A stretch of 64,000 nt of DNA from JBBSJZ01 sp041739875 (GTDB lineage Bacteria; Planctomycetota; Planctomycetia; Pirellulales; Pirellulaceae), in contig JBGSNA010000188.1 of the NCBI GenBank assembly GCA_041739875.1, forward strand, positions 1 to 64,000. Direction: 5' to 3'. Under the pieces are notes generated by a model. That model did not search any database and was not told the DNA's origin. It worked only from the letters and a program-made list of their open reading frames with translations. Positions 27,141 through 38,253 of this stretch are shown one piece after another. Made by a program: the position numbers and the translations under genes. The first letter of the stretch is position 1. Each line of letters starts with the position of its first letter.

Positions 27141-29540
27141 TTATTGAACCAGTTCCAGCCGCGCGTATGCGAGTCGAAATTGATGCTCCCCGTCGTCAAA
27201 CCGTACCGTCGCAGTCCGCTTGGGCCCGTGGCCGGTCAAGGTGACGATGGTGCCGTCGCCGTACTCGTCATGCCGCACGACCGCACCCTCGCGGTACGCC
27301 CCGAATGGGATCACGTTCGATGTGAGTAGATCGGACGCGGTTTTCAGTCCCGATGCGAGCTCGGGCTTGGTCTTCAACTTCTTTTGAAGCTCCGCTCGTT
27401 CGCTGTCCGGGAGTTGGCAAACATCGTCATCGTCGGGAATCGCGACTTTCTTTTTCTTCGTTACCTTCACGGGCGAGAGATCGAATTCGTCGCGATGACT
27501 TTCAGCAACTTCGCCGCCGTGATCGGTGACATCTGGCAGATCCCACGAGTCGGGATACCCAGTGTCAAAGCCAGTTTCAGCGTACGGATCATCATCGAAG
27601 AAATCATGCGCGGCTTGGTTGTCAATCCGCTTCATTTCATGCAGCGGCAACTCATTCAAGAACGGGCTCGCGATCACGGGGCGAGTGTCGCCGCGAAACG
27701 CTCGGCGCTTACAGCAACTCAATTGCAGCCAGTGTTTCGCTCGCGTCATACCGACGAACAGCAGTCGGCGTTCTTCCTCGTATTGATTTTCATCCTGCTT
27801 CGATCGAGCGTGCGGAAGCAAGTCGTCCTCAACAGCGATCACAAACACGTATGGGAACTCGAGTCCCTTGGCCGCATGCATCGTCATGAGCGTCACGCGG
27901 TCGTTACTGTCTTCGAACGCATCAGTATCTGAGACAAGTGCGACTTGCTCGAGGAATGCCTCGAGCGAACCGTCTTCAGGGTGCATGCGATCGAATTCGA
28001 CGGCGGCATTGATGAACTCGTCGACGTTGGCCATCGCGCTGGAGTCTTGCCCTTCGACCTCGGTTCGCTCCAAGTACTCTTCGTAGCTAATTTCTTCGAT
28101 CAGATATCGCAATAGATCTTCGAGCGTCGAGGTTGCTTTCACACAGAGGCGGTCATAGATCGCGACGAACCTCGCAACCAGCGTGGCGGAACGCTTTGAC
28201 AGTGTTTTGATCAAGCCAGCCATGCGGGCAGCTTGTAGCATTGGGATGTGATGCGAGTCAGCGTAAGCACGCAGTTTCGAAATGGTGGCTGCGCCGATGC
28301 CACGCGTCGGTGTATTGATGACTCGCATCAATGCCACATCGTGGCTTGGGTTATTGATCAAATGCAAATAGGCGAGCAGATCTTTGATCTCCTTGCGTTG
28401 ATAAAACTCCAGCCCATTGACGATCTGGTATGGTAATCCACGATTCCGCAGTGCGTGTTCGACACTTCGAGTGAGCGCGTTCATGCGGCAAAGTACAGCA
28501 AAGTCTCGCGGCCGAATTCCCTTCGTCACGATCGACGACGCGATTTCGTCCGCGATAGCGTCTGCTTCCTGGTAGCCATCTTCGAAAATTCGCAAGACGA
28601 CCGGCTCGCCTTCTTCGTTGTCCGTAAACAAGCCTTTCTGTTTTCGACGGCGGTTGTGTCCAATCAATTGATCAGCGCAACGTAGGATGTTCGGTGTGCT
28701 GCGATAGTTCTGTTCGAGCCGCACGGTCTTGACCGAAGGGTAATCTTTCTCAAAGTCGAGAATGTTATTTAAATCGGCTCCGCGCCAACCGTAGATCGAT
28801 TGGTCGGGGTCACCCGTCACCGCTAAATTTGGATGATCGATCGACAACGCACGAACGATCGCGTACTGAGCAAGGTTGGTGTCCTGGTACTCGTCAACGA
28901 GGATGTATTTGAATTTCGCGTCGAGTTCAGCTCGAACTTCGGGTGACTCGCGGAGCAGCATCGCGACGTGAAGCAGTAAATCGTCAAAGTCCACTGCGTT
29001 GGCCGTGAGCAATTGTTGCTGATAAACGGGGTACACCCGAGCCGCGATCGCCTCGCTACTTTTCATCGCTTGTCCCTGCATCATTTCAGCAGTCACGAGT
29101 CGATTCTTGGCGCGGCTGATCGTGGCCGCGATTTGATCAGGCGACGTGTGTGTGGTTGAAACACCAGCCGCTTCGATGGCTCGCTTCATCGCCTGTTTTG
29201 AATCAGACGTGTCGTAGATGGAATAGTTTTCGGACAAACCGACCATCGTGGCGTAACGACGAAGCAACGATGAGCAATATCGGTGGAACGTTCCCAACCA
29301 TACCGGTTGGTTGGGCGCGAGCAATTGGACTCGCATCCGCATTTCATCCGCAGCTTTGTTCGTGAACGTGAGCGCGGCGATATTCCATGGCTTCACACCA
29401 TTGGCAAGCATGTAGGCGATGCGGTGAGTAACGACACGCGTCTTGCCGCTGCCTGGGCCAGCCAAAATCAACAGCGGCCCGTTAATGTGCGTGACCGCGT
29501 CGCGTTGGGCGTCCGTCAGTCCTTTGAGAATCGCTTCCAT
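27141..29540 (-). CDS. UvrD/PcrA-family superfamily 1 DNA helicase
   Basis: A 3'-5' helicase of 799 residues from the ATG at 29540, used in repair and replication-conflict resolution. Visible motifs are Q-motif LTDAQRDAV, Walker A AGPGSGKTRVV (residues ~28-38), motif II DEYQDTN, GDPDQSIYGWRGA, motif IV-V LEQNYRST and HAAKGLEFPYVF, and motif VI VGMTRAK. The last ~60 residues (AYREGAVVRHDEYGDGTI) form the Tudor-like RNA polymerase-binding domain of PcrA. This favours PcrA/UvrD over Rep. A TTG two codons upstream lies within a tandem duplication and is less likely. Confidence 0.94.
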   Translation of the reverse strand: MEAILKGLTDAQRDAVTHINGPLLILAGPGSGKTRVVTHRIAYMLANGVKPWNIAALTFTNKAADEMRMRVQLLAPNQPVWLGTFHRYCSSLLRRYATMVGLSENYSIYDTSDSKQAMKRAIEAAGVSTTHTSPDQIAATISRAKNRLVTAEMMQGQAMKSSEAIAARVYPVYQQQLLTANAVDFDDLLLHVAMLLRESPEVRAELDAKFKYILVDEYQDTNLAQYAIVRALSIDHPNLAVTGDPDQSIYGWRGADLNNILDFEKDYPSVKTVRLEQNYRSTPNILRCADQLIGHNRRRKQKGLFTDNEEGEPVVLRIFEDGYQEADAIADEIASSIVTKGIRPRDFAVLCRMNALTRSVEHALRNRGLPYQIVNGLEFYQRKEIKDLLAYLHLINNPSHDVALMRVINTPTRGIGAATISKLRAYADSHHIPMLQAARMAGLIKTLSKRSATLVARFVAIYDRLCVKATSTLEDLLRYLIEEISYEEYLERTEVEGQDSSAMANVDEFINAAVEFDRMHPEDGSLEAFLEQVALVSDTDAFEDSNDRVTLMTMHAAKGLEFPYVFVIAVEDDLLPHARSKQDENQYEEERRLLFVGMTRAKHWLQLSCCKRRAFRGDTRPVIASPFLNELPLHEMKRIDNQAAHDFFDDDPYAETGFDTGYPDSWDLPDVTDHGGEVAESHRDEFDLSPVKVTKKKKVAIPDDDDVCQLPDSERAELQKKLKTKPELASGLKTASDLLTSNVIPFGAYREGAVVRHDEYGDGTIVTLTGHGPKRTATVRFDDGEHQFRLAYARLELVQ

Positions 29541-29574
29541 GTCCAACGTGCTTTCAAGTCCAACGTGCTTTCAA
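29541..29574. repeat. 17-bp tandem duplication upstream of the helicase start
   Basis: GTCCAACGTGCTTTCAA occurs twice without a gap (29541-29557, 29558-29574), immediately before the helicase ATG on the minus strand. It occupies the expected ribosome-binding region. Confidence 0.75.
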
Positions 29575-29621
29575 AAAGTTCAACGATAGCGGCTTACATG
29601 GAAGCGATGTTCCATCCATCG

Positions 29622-30365
29622 CTATCGCAACGAAATCGCTTTTTGTAACGGTAGCAAGACGCTGCTAACGAGGTACTCGTCCACCAAGTCGCGACAGAGC
29701 CCTGACAGTCGATCAAATTCTTGGGCGTAAGTTTCGTTGGGCCCGAGACTATCGTAACGTCGCACCGTTAGATACACGCTCAGTTGATCTTCGGGGAAAT
29801 CGTCAGCGCGAACTTGGAAAGCGTTCGTGCGTGTTTCGAAACTAACGCGGCACTGGGTTTTGCAGGTTTCGTCCAACGCAAATTGGATGGCGGGCTCGAT
29901 CGATAGCAACTGGCCATACGGAAGCTGGGAAAACTTTTCGAGTCCCGGTGCGATCCCGATTGCTTCAGCAAGGATCTCGTTTTGGTTGCCTCGGCAAGTG
30001 AAGTCGAATCCGAACATCACACTTAGCGATTCACAATCCAGAGGGCTGACCGACAGTTCAAACGGGATAAGCTCAAGCACCTTGCGATGCTGGTCGGCGG
30101 CTTCCTCGTATGTTTCAGGATTGACGACGCCGCTATTGACCCGTTTTGCCTCAATGGAGGCCCAACGATAGGCACCCGATTCTTTCTCTTCTTCGAGAAC
30201 GAACTCGCCCTTTTCGCGAGCATAGAAGTTTTGCATTTTCGGGTATCGTCGACGAACCTGCTCGAAGAAATGCAGTACTGACTCACGACTGTGAGGCAAT
30301 TCCATCTCCGTGCTGAGGTTCATGTTCACGTAAAAATCGTCGCTGAATGCTCCGTACTGTGCCAT
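29622..30365 (-). CDS. Hypothetical protein, 247 residues
   Basis: No family recognised. From the ATG at 30365 (preceded by AAGGA at about -12) the protein is soluble, with no signal peptide or membrane segment. It has an acidic central part (GEFVLEEEKESGAYRW), a Cys-containing segment MFGFDFTCRGNQNE, and a C-terminal basic/aromatic stretch with VYLTVRRYDSLGPNETYAQEF. The composition and mixed alpha/beta pattern look like a real coding gene. A longer in-frame reading to 30539 lacks a ribosome site. It lies 80 bases upstream of the helicase and may share its transcript. Confidence 0.75.
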   Translation of the reverse strand: MAQYGAFSDDFYVNMNLSTEMELPHSRESVLHFFEQVRRRYPKMQNFYAREKGEFVLEEEKESGAYRWASIEAKRVNSGVVNPETYEEAADQHRKVLELIPFELSVSPLDCESLSVMFGFDFTCRGNQNEILAEAIGIAPGLEKFSQLPYGQLLSIEPAIQFALDETCKTQCRVSFETRTNAFQVRADDFPEDQLSVYLTVRRYDSLGPNETYAQEFDRLSGLCRDLVDEYLVSSVLLPLQKAISLR

Positions 30366-30678
30366 GAATAGATCCTTATCGGTGAGACGGTGATCGGAAT
30401 AAAAGAAACAAGTTGCCAAACACCAGCGGAGATCGACGTTGTGAAGCGAAGTCTGACGAGGCCCCCACACGCGATTCCTATTCACCAGTATAGGCTTCCA
30501 GCCGGTATGCTCAATAACCGACGCCAAAATGGCTGACACAGTTCACGTCGCGATTTCGCGACAAAGTACGTGCCAACACCAAAGCATTGGCTAAATCTCC
30601 ACAATTGGAACCCTCTTGCGACTACATTGGCACCACAAAATCCACTCACTGTTTCACACGAATCGCCCAGATCAGCAG

Positions 30679-32265
<1,587 letters not shown>

Positions 32266-32267
32266 CC

Positions 32268-33008
32268 GTGTTGATTCAACCGACGGAGTTCGTTGACCTC
32301 GTAACGACGCGGGGCGTCATGCGGACGCATGTGTTCCGGCCGATGACCGAGCGGCCCGTACCGGCGCTGGTTCTCTACTCCGAGATCTACCAGATGACGG
32401 GGCCGATTGCTCGGACGGCCGCACGGCTCGCTGGGCTCGGTTACTTGGTCGCTGTGCCAGAGGTGTATCACGAGTTCGAACCGCCCGGCACCGTGCTCGC
32501 GTACGACGCCGTCGGGACGGCACGTGGTAACGAGCTCAAAATTACGAAGGAGCTGGCCAGTTACGACGAAGACACAAGCGTTGTGATGGATTTTCTGTCA
32601 CGGGATCAACAGAGCACAGGTCGCATCGGCGCGATCGGAATTTGTCTGGGTGGACATCTTGCCTATCGAGCGGCTCTGGACCGGCGTGTGCGTGCAACGG
32701 CGTGTTTGTACGCCACCGATATTCACAAACGCAGTCTCGGTGCGGGCATGAATGATGACTCACTCGATCGCATGAACGAGATCGACGGTGAGCTGTTGTT
32801 CATTTGGGGGCGCCAAGACCCGCATATTCCGCTGGAGGGTCGCCAACAGATTTATTCGGCGCTGGTTGCTACCCAGCGTCACTTCACCTGGCATGAGTTC
32901 AATGGCCAACACGCGTTCATGCGTGACGAGGGCCACCGCTACGATCCTGCGATCGCAGAGATCGTGTACTCCATGCTAGGCGAGTTGTTTACGCGAACGC
33001 TGCGTTAA
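32268..33008 (+). CDS. Dienelactone hydrolase family protein
   Basis: An alpha/beta hydrolase of 246 residues, cytoplasmic by sequence (no signal). The nucleophile is Cys126 in GICLGG, as in true dienelactone hydrolases; the Asp in WGRQDPH and His in NGQHAF complete the triad. Start: GTG at 32268, two bases after the sulfatase stop. In this context it may act on a product of polysaccharide breakdown rather than on chloro-aromatic lactones; the substrate is unknown. Confidence 0.88.
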   Translation: MLIQPTEFVDLVTTRGVMRTHVFRPMTERPVPALVLYSEIYQMTGPIARTAARLAGLGYLVAVPEVYHEFEPPGTVLAYDAVGTARGNELKITKELASYDEDTSVVMDFLSRDQQSTGRIGAIGICLGGHLAYRAALDRRVRATACLYATDIHKRSLGAGMNDDSLDRMNEIDGELLFIWGRQDPHIPLEGRQQIYSALVATQRHFTWHEFNGQHAFMRDEGHRYDPAIAEIVYSMLGELFTRTLR

Positions 33009-33054
33009 TGACAGCGTGAATAGGTGGGTTTGCGAATCAATCTGCGTTTTGCAA

Positions 33055-35205
33055 TCAATCGACGGGAAAGCCGCGTTTGCGAAGGAGTGCGGACGTGTCG
33101 ACATCGCGACCTCGGAAACGGCGGAAGCCTTCGGCGGGGTCGATCGTATCGCCGACGCTCATCACATTGTTATGCAAGCTTTTGGCGACTTTCGGATCAT
33201 AGAAGCTACCCGCTTCGTCGAACGCTTCAGCCGCGTCGGCGGTTAACGCGTCCGCCCACAAGTAGCTGTAGTACCCAGCCGAGTAGCCGTCGCTGCTGAA
33301 AATGTGCGAGAAATGCGGTGTGCGGTGTCGCATCACGATTTCCTTGGGCATTCCCAAAGCAGCAAGGGTATCGCGTTCGAATTTGTCGGCATCAATTTGC
33401 ACATCGCCAGCCAAGTGCAACTTCATGTCGATGAGCGCACTTGCCAGGAACTCCACCGTTCCAAAGCCTTCGTTGAACGTGCCTGCGCGTTCAATCTTGT
33501 CGACGAGTTCTTGCGGCAGTGGCTTGCCAGTTTCCACGTGTACGGCGAACCGATTGAGTACTTCGGGTGTGCTCAACCAATGCTCGTTGACTTGCGACGG
33601 AAACTCGACGTAATCGCGTGCGACGTTGGTGCCCGATTGTGACGGATACTTGACGACAGAAAGTAAGCCGTGCAGTGCGTGACCAAACTCATGAAACAAC
33701 GTGACGGCGTCATCCCATGAAATCAGCACGGGCTCGCCGGGCCGACCTTTGACGAAATTGGAGTTGTTCGAAACAATCGTCGTTACGGGTTGATCGAGAT
33801 TTTCTTGAGCGCGGTATGCGTTCATCCAGGCCCCGCTGCGTTTGCCTTCGCGTGCGTAGGGATCAAAGTACCACACCCCAACGTGCTTGCCGTTCTTGTC
33901 GGTCACTTCCCAGACTTCGACATCGGGATGGAAAACCGGCAAGTCGCTGAGTTTCTTGTATTGCAGTCCGTACAACTGGCTCGAAGCCCACATCATGGCT
34001 TCGCGAAGTTTATCGAGTTGCAGGTATGGTTTGACTTCGTTGAAGTCCAAGTCGTACTTTGATTTGCGGACTTTCTCGGCATAGTAGCGATAATCCCAAG
34101 GCTCGATCGTGACTCCAGGTGCTTCGACATTGGCGATTCCTTGCATGTCAGCGACTTCCTCGGCGACGCGAGCCACGGCCTTGGGCCATACGTTCATCAT
34201 CAATGCCATAGCCGCTTCAGGCTTCTTGGCCATCTGGGGTTCGAGTCGCCAATGCGCGTGGGTTTCGTAGCCGAGCAGTTTAGCGCGGTTGGCTCGCAAA
34301 CGGAGAATCTCCGTGATGATTGCGTTGTTGTCGTGGTCGTCGCCGTTGTCGCCACGGCTGTAATAGTTCCGCCAAACCACTTCGCGGAGTTTGCGGTCGT
34401 CTGCATACGTCAAGAATGGATCCATCGATGATCGCGTGTTCGTCACCGCCCACGGGGCCTTGCCTCCTTTTGTCTCCGCATCACTCGCCATCGCTTGGAT
34501 AAGGCTTTCGGGAAGTCCCTTGAGTTGATCCTTGTTGTCGATCCAAGTCACGTAGCCGCCTTCGTCGACGAGTACGTTTTGAGAAAAGTCGGTAAACAGG
34601 CGAGCGAGTCGTTGGTTGATTTGCGAGAGGCGACGTTTCTCACCGTCGTCAAGCTTGGCGCCTTGCCGGACGAACGACTTGTATCGATCATCCACCAGAC
34701 GTTGCTGAGCTTCGTCGAGTGTCTTCATTTCGTCGCTCGAGTGAACGGCGGCGATCCGGGCGAACAGCTTCGAGTTCTGGGTCACCTTGTCTTGATACTC
34801 CGCGAGCTTTGGAGCGACGACACGCTCGATGTCGGGGATGGGGCCAACGTTCAAGTTTGACGCATAGACATCGAACAGCGTCTCAATTCGTTGAAGCGTT
34901 TTGCCGCTTCGCTCCATTGCTGCGATTGTGTTTTCGAAAGTCGCAGGCTCCGTTTGGTTGGCGATTTTGTCGATCTCATCGAGCGAAATGGCAATCGCGG
35001 CCTCAAAGCCCGGAACGAATTCTTCGGTGCGAACTTGGTTCCATGGTGGCACGCCTCCGAACGGTCCGGGCCAAGGTTGAAGGAGTACCGATTGGCTGGT
35101 GCTAGTCATTGCAGGTTTGTCTTGCGAGCGGCTAATTGAAATTGGAAAACAGAGGGCGATGGCGAGCAACGAGACGGTGGAACGGGACAATCGAAGGTGC
35201 GGCAT
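33055..35205 (-). CDS. M3 family oligopeptidase (peptidyl-dipeptidase Dcp-like)
   Basis: A zinc peptidase of 716 residues from the ATG at 35205, which has AGGA about 11 bases upstream. A signal peptide (residues ~5-25) suggests export. The catalytic motif is HEFGH, with LHGLLSVVKYPSQSGT after it and a downstream Glu ligand in the YVEFPSQVNEHW region. The C-terminal FGTVEFLASALIDM and GYSAGYYSYLWADAL are typical of Dcp/OpdA. Family members remove dipeptides from short peptides. A reading 28 codons longer lacks a ribosome site. Confidence 0.93.
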   Translation of the reverse strand: MPHLRLSRSTVSLLAIALCFPISISRSQDKPAMTSTSQSVLLQPWPGPFGGVPPWNQVRTEEFVPGFEAAIAISLDEIDKIANQTEPATFENTIAAMERSGKTLQRIETLFDVYASNLNVGPIPDIERVVAPKLAEYQDKVTQNSKLFARIAAVHSSDEMKTLDEAQQRLVDDRYKSFVRQGAKLDDGEKRRLSQINQRLARLFTDFSQNVLVDEGGYVTWIDNKDQLKGLPESLIQAMASDAETKGGKAPWAVTNTRSSMDPFLTYADDRKLREVVWRNYYSRGDNGDDHDNNAIITEILRLRANRAKLLGYETHAHWRLEPQMAKKPEAAMALMMNVWPKAVARVAEEVADMQGIANVEAPGVTIEPWDYRYYAEKVRKSKYDLDFNEVKPYLQLDKLREAMMWASSQLYGLQYKKLSDLPVFHPDVEVWEVTDKNGKHVGVWYFDPYAREGKRSGAWMNAYRAQENLDQPVTTIVSNNSNFVKGRPGEPVLISWDDAVTLFHEFGHALHGLLSVVKYPSQSGTNVARDYVEFPSQVNEHWLSTPEVLNRFAVHVETGKPLPQELVDKIERAGTFNEGFGTVEFLASALIDMKLHLAGDVQIDADKFERDTLAALGMPKEIVMRHRTPHFSHIFSSDGYSAGYYSYLWADALTADAAEAFDEAGSFYDPKVAKSLHNNVMSVGDTIDPAEGFRRFRGRDVDTSALLRKRGFPVD

Positions 35206-35388
35206 GTGAGCTTCCTGGTTGGTGTGTGCGGCCACTGCCATCTTGAAGGCTTCGAGTGCCATTGAAAAGCCGTCGCACTCCGATGTCAAAGCTGATGGTT
35301 GCGAAAATCACCGTCCAAGCAACCTTTGCCCCAGCCGACGGGATAAACTGATGAAATCCCCGCAGCGGACCCTACCTCAATCCTGCCT

Positions 35389-36759
35389 ATGGACGCCCCA
35401 GCCATGAAACGATTTAGCCGAAATGACCCTCGCAAGGTTTCCGATGATCCGATTCAATCGAGGCAACTCGCTCAAGACCGGCGACTGTTTTTGAAATCTG
35501 GCGTCGCGGTCTCGGCACTCGCCGCTTCTAAATGGAGCTCCCTTGCTAGTGCTCAATCCCCAGCGACACCGCCCAGCGAAAAGGTGGTTCTGGGGGTGAT
35601 GGGTGTTAACGGACGCGGTGCAGCCATCTCGCAGGGGATGTTGGCCACGGGCCAAGCGGAGATCGCTTACGTGTGTGACGTCGATAGTCGAGCTGCTGAA
35701 AGAGTCAGTGAATTGATTGGGAGCAAACAAGCGACGAAGCCGCAGGTGATCTCGGACTTTCGCAGGATTCTGGACGATAAGAGTGTGGATGCTCTCATCG
35801 TCGCGGCACCGAATCACTGGCATGCTCCGGCGGCGATCTTGGGCTGCTCCGCCGGCAAGCATGTTTACGTCGAAAAGCCATGCAGTCACACGCCCGAGGA
35901 AGGCGAACTCGCGGTCGCCGCAGCACGCAAACACAATCGAATTGTGCAAATGGGCAGTCAACGTCGCTCGTGGGCAGGCATTCAAGAAGCGATCGCAAAA
36001 ATTCATGCGGGCGAAATCGGCAAGGTGCTCTACAGCCGCACGTGGTACAACAACCGCCGACCGTCTCTCGGTCACGGCAAAGTCGTCGCGGCTCCCGATT
36101 GGCTCGACTGGCGAATGTGGCAAGGCCCAGCCCCGGATCGTCCGTTCAAGGACAACATTGTGCATTACAACTGGCACTGGCATTGGCACTGGGGTAACGG
36201 AGAGCTTGGCAATAATGGCATCCATGGTCTCGACGTTGCACGCTGGGGACTCGATGTGACGTATCCAATTCGAGTCACAGCGGGTGGAGGGAAATATCGT
36301 CATGATGACGACCAGGAAACGCCTGACACGATGATGGTCACATTCGATTTCCCCGAACAGAAAACGATTACCTGGGAAGGTTTGAGTTGGTCGCCGATCG
36401 GTCCCCACGACGATGGCTTTGGCATCGCGTTCCATGGGACCGAAGCGACGATCATCATTCGCGGTGGCGACTACATTGTGTTTGACATGAAAAAGAACGA
36501 GATCGGGAAAGGAAGCGGTCCCGGAGGCGACCAAGCACACTTCGTCGATTTTCTCGATGCCGTTCGGACTGGGCGATTGCCGAATGCGGATATCGAAAAG
36601 GCTCACCAAAGCACGCTGCTCTGTCATTTGGGCAACATCGCATATCGCACACAAAGCTCGTTGTCCCTAGACCCATCCAACGGACACATTCAAAACAATC
36701 CGGACGCTGAATCGCTCTGGCGTCGTGAGTATCACGCGGATTGGCAGCCAAAAGTTTAG
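35389..36759 (+). CDS. Tat-exported Gfo/Idh/MocA family oxidoreductase
   Basis: A 456-residue NAD(P)-dependent dehydrogenase-type protein. A twin-arginine signal DRRLFLKSG lies at residues ~30-38, unusually far in, so the start could instead be the ATG at 35404 (five codons later). The cofactor half runs from VVLGVMGVNGRG (residues ~65-76) to YVEKPCSHT; the catalytic half contains GNGELGNNGIHGLDVARW. A HWHWHW run lies before this motif. Substrate unknown; the gene is followed 51 bases on by an exported esterase, perhaps in the same carbohydrate pathway. Confidence 0.9.
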   Translation: MDAPAMKRFSRNDPRKVSDDPIQSRQLAQDRRLFLKSGVAVSALAASKWSSLASAQSPATPPSEKVVLGVMGVNGRGAAISQGMLATGQAEIAYVCDVDSRAAERVSELIGSKQATKPQVISDFRRILDDKSVDALIVAAPNHWHAPAAILGCSAGKHVYVEKPCSHTPEEGELAVAAARKHNRIVQMGSQRRSWAGIQEAIAKIHAGEIGKVLYSRTWYNNRRPSLGHGKVVAAPDWLDWRMWQGPAPDRPFKDNIVHYNWHWHWHWGNGELGNNGIHGLDVARWGLDVTYPIRVTAGGGKYRHDDDQETPDTMMVTFDFPEQKTITWEGLSWSPIGPHDDGFGIAFHGTEATIIIRGGDYIVFDMKKNEIGKGSGPGGDQAHFVDFLDAVRTGRLPNADIEKAHQSTLLCHLGNIAYRTQSSLSLDPSNGHIQNNPDAESLWRREYHADWQPKV

Positions 36760-36810
36760 GCGTAGAACGACTTCATCTCACACGTCATCTCATTGGATTC
36801 GAGCCACACT

Positions 36811-37719
36811 ATGTTTTCGTTTGTCAAACGCGTGCATTGCCCTGCAATGGTTGCCTGTTTCGCGATGCTAGCTCTTGTTCAGCAAGCGACGGCTGAAGAA
36901 TCTCTTTTCGTTTGGTCTGACTTGGCACCACGCGAGACTTCTCGTGAGACAGGTGTCGCGGAGCCACTGCGTCCGAACGAGATTCCGCCAATCATGCGGA
37001 TCACCAAGATCCGACGTCCAACCCTGGATATTTTTCTTGCAGACAAGCCCAATGGTACGGCGATCCTTGTGTTGCCTGGCGGTGGTTTCGGGAAAGTGGT
37101 TCCAGACAAAGAAGGTTCCGAGGCCGCCGCATGGCTTAATCCCATGGGCGTTTCCACATTCGTACTTCGTTATCGAACTAACGAGGTCACGCCACAGGGC
37201 GAACCAGCGTGGCAACGACCTTTGGAAGACGCACAACGTGCGATCCGTCTGATTCGTGCGAATCACGAGAAGTGGCATATTAACCCCGAGCAAGTCGGTG
37301 TACTCGGTTTCTCCGCTGGTGGGCAAGTCGCTGCGATTCTGCATACGGCTCATGGAGATGCTATGTATCCATCGATGGATACAATCGATGGCCGTTCTTG
37401 GCAACCCAACTTTTCGTTGCTGATCTATCCGTGGCGAGTGATCGATGACTCCACCGGCGATTTGCTCAAGGAGATACAGCCAACGTCAACATCGCCTCCG
37501 GCCTTCATCGTTCACACACATGACGATGCGTCGTCGTCACTCGGTAGTGTGTTGATTTATGCCGGATTGAAACGCAATCACGTCGACGCTGAACTGCATG
37601 TGTATGAAAACGGCGGGCATGGATACGGCATGCGGCCGGTCAACGGATCAAGCATCGGCACTTGGCCCGATCGAGCTGGTGAGTGGCTGGGGCGGCGAGG
37701 GCTCGCGCGACGAGAGTAA
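36811..37719 (+). CDS. Exported alpha/beta hydrolase (acetyl-esterase-like)
   Basis: A 302-residue esterase/lipase-type hydrolase from the ATG at 36811. A signal peptide (residues ~8-28) precedes the oxyanion segment LPGGGFG. The nucleophile is Ser in GFSAGG, the Asp lies near VHTHDD and the His in NGGHGYG. This matches the exported xylan/acetyl esterase class (COG0657-like). It lies directly after a Gfo/Idh/MocA gene on the same strand, fitting a carbohydrate-processing pair. Confidence 0.88.
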   Translation: MFSFVKRVHCPAMVACFAMLALVQQATAEESLFVWSDLAPRETSRETGVAEPLRPNEIPPIMRITKIRRPTLDIFLADKPNGTAILVLPGGGFGKVVPDKEGSEAAAWLNPMGVSTFVLRYRTNEVTPQGEPAWQRPLEDAQRAIRLIRANHEKWHINPEQVGVLGFSAGGQVAAILHTAHGDAMYPSMDTIDGRSWQPNFSLLIYPWRVIDDSTGDLLKEIQPTSTSPPAFIVHTHDDASSSLGSVLIYAGLKRNHVDAELHVYENGGHGYGMRPVNGSSIGTWPDRAGEWLGRRGLARRE

Positions 37720-37744
37720 GCGATTGCGAGAGTGCTGATGAACT

Positions 37745-37973
37745 GACCAATGCAGTACAAGTGTTGCGTAGATCACTGTGTCTATGCCGACGCCGCTGAT
37801 TGACGCAATCGCTCCTCCGAGTTCGGCAACGGCAAGACCGATGCGGTCGTGGTAAGCCAACCAGAGAATTCGGATTTATAGAAATCGAGCTGTACCTCCG
37901 CCCATCGGTGTTGATCCAGTCACGTAAGAGCCAAATGCCATTGCCAACGAAATCGGCCAAGGTCCTTTTACTG
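37745..37973 (-). pseudogene. Frameshifted remnant of a TauE/SafE-type permease
   Basis: On the minus strand one frame reads KRTLADFVGNGIWLLRDW... to PNSLV; a second frame resumes at once with AYHDRIGLAVAELGG and GVGIDTVIYATLVL. The join at about 37860 needs a one-base change. The second part resembles the GG...GsGID...LvL block of TauE/SafE (TSUP) anion permeases as I know the family. No in-frame continuation exists on either side, so this is a decayed fragment of roughly 75 codons. Confidence 0.45.
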
Positions 37974-38253
37974 GTTCAATTTATCCCATGAAAAACACGA
38001 TCGCCGCTATTTTGGGTGTAGAAGACCGGCAAACTCTAGTGGATTTATTGGCTTGATGACGCCGTGTCTTCAGGACTCAACCGGATGTAGTCAAATTTGC
38101 GGCAATTTGACGTAAGTTCGCCAACGCTCCGCCGGGTATTTTGACGAACATTATGGGTAAGGGATTAATTCAAATCGAAGGGGCTGATTTGATGTCAATT
38201 CTACGCATGCGATCGTTTCGACTTCAGCGGGGCAGCTGACAAGAGATGATTCG
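37974..38253. other. Non-coding stretch with two doubtful mini-ORFs
   Basis: Between the permease remnant and a strong terminator there is no gene I can support. Two tiny rightward frames exist: ATG at 37988 (22 codons, MKNTIAAILG...) and ATG at 38153 (28 codons, MGKGLIQIEG..., stop at 38237-38239). Neither has a ribosome site. Because a rho-independent terminator follows directly, a small RNA or short transcript could start here. Confidence 0.35.

Noticed and set aside
36170..36195. CAT/TGG-rich tandem run encoding HWHWHW
   Set aside because: It lies within the conserved catalytic region of the Gfo/Idh/MocA protein, so it is coding sequence, not a mobile or regulatory repeat.
35377..36654. 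Minus-strand 425-residue open frame
   Set aside because: Fully antisense to the Gfo/Idh/MocA gene, no recognisable motifs; a codon-bias shadow.
37640..37960. 106-residue minus-strand protein as an intact gene
   Set aside because: Its second half leaves the conserved-looking frame; better explained as a frameshifted fragment.
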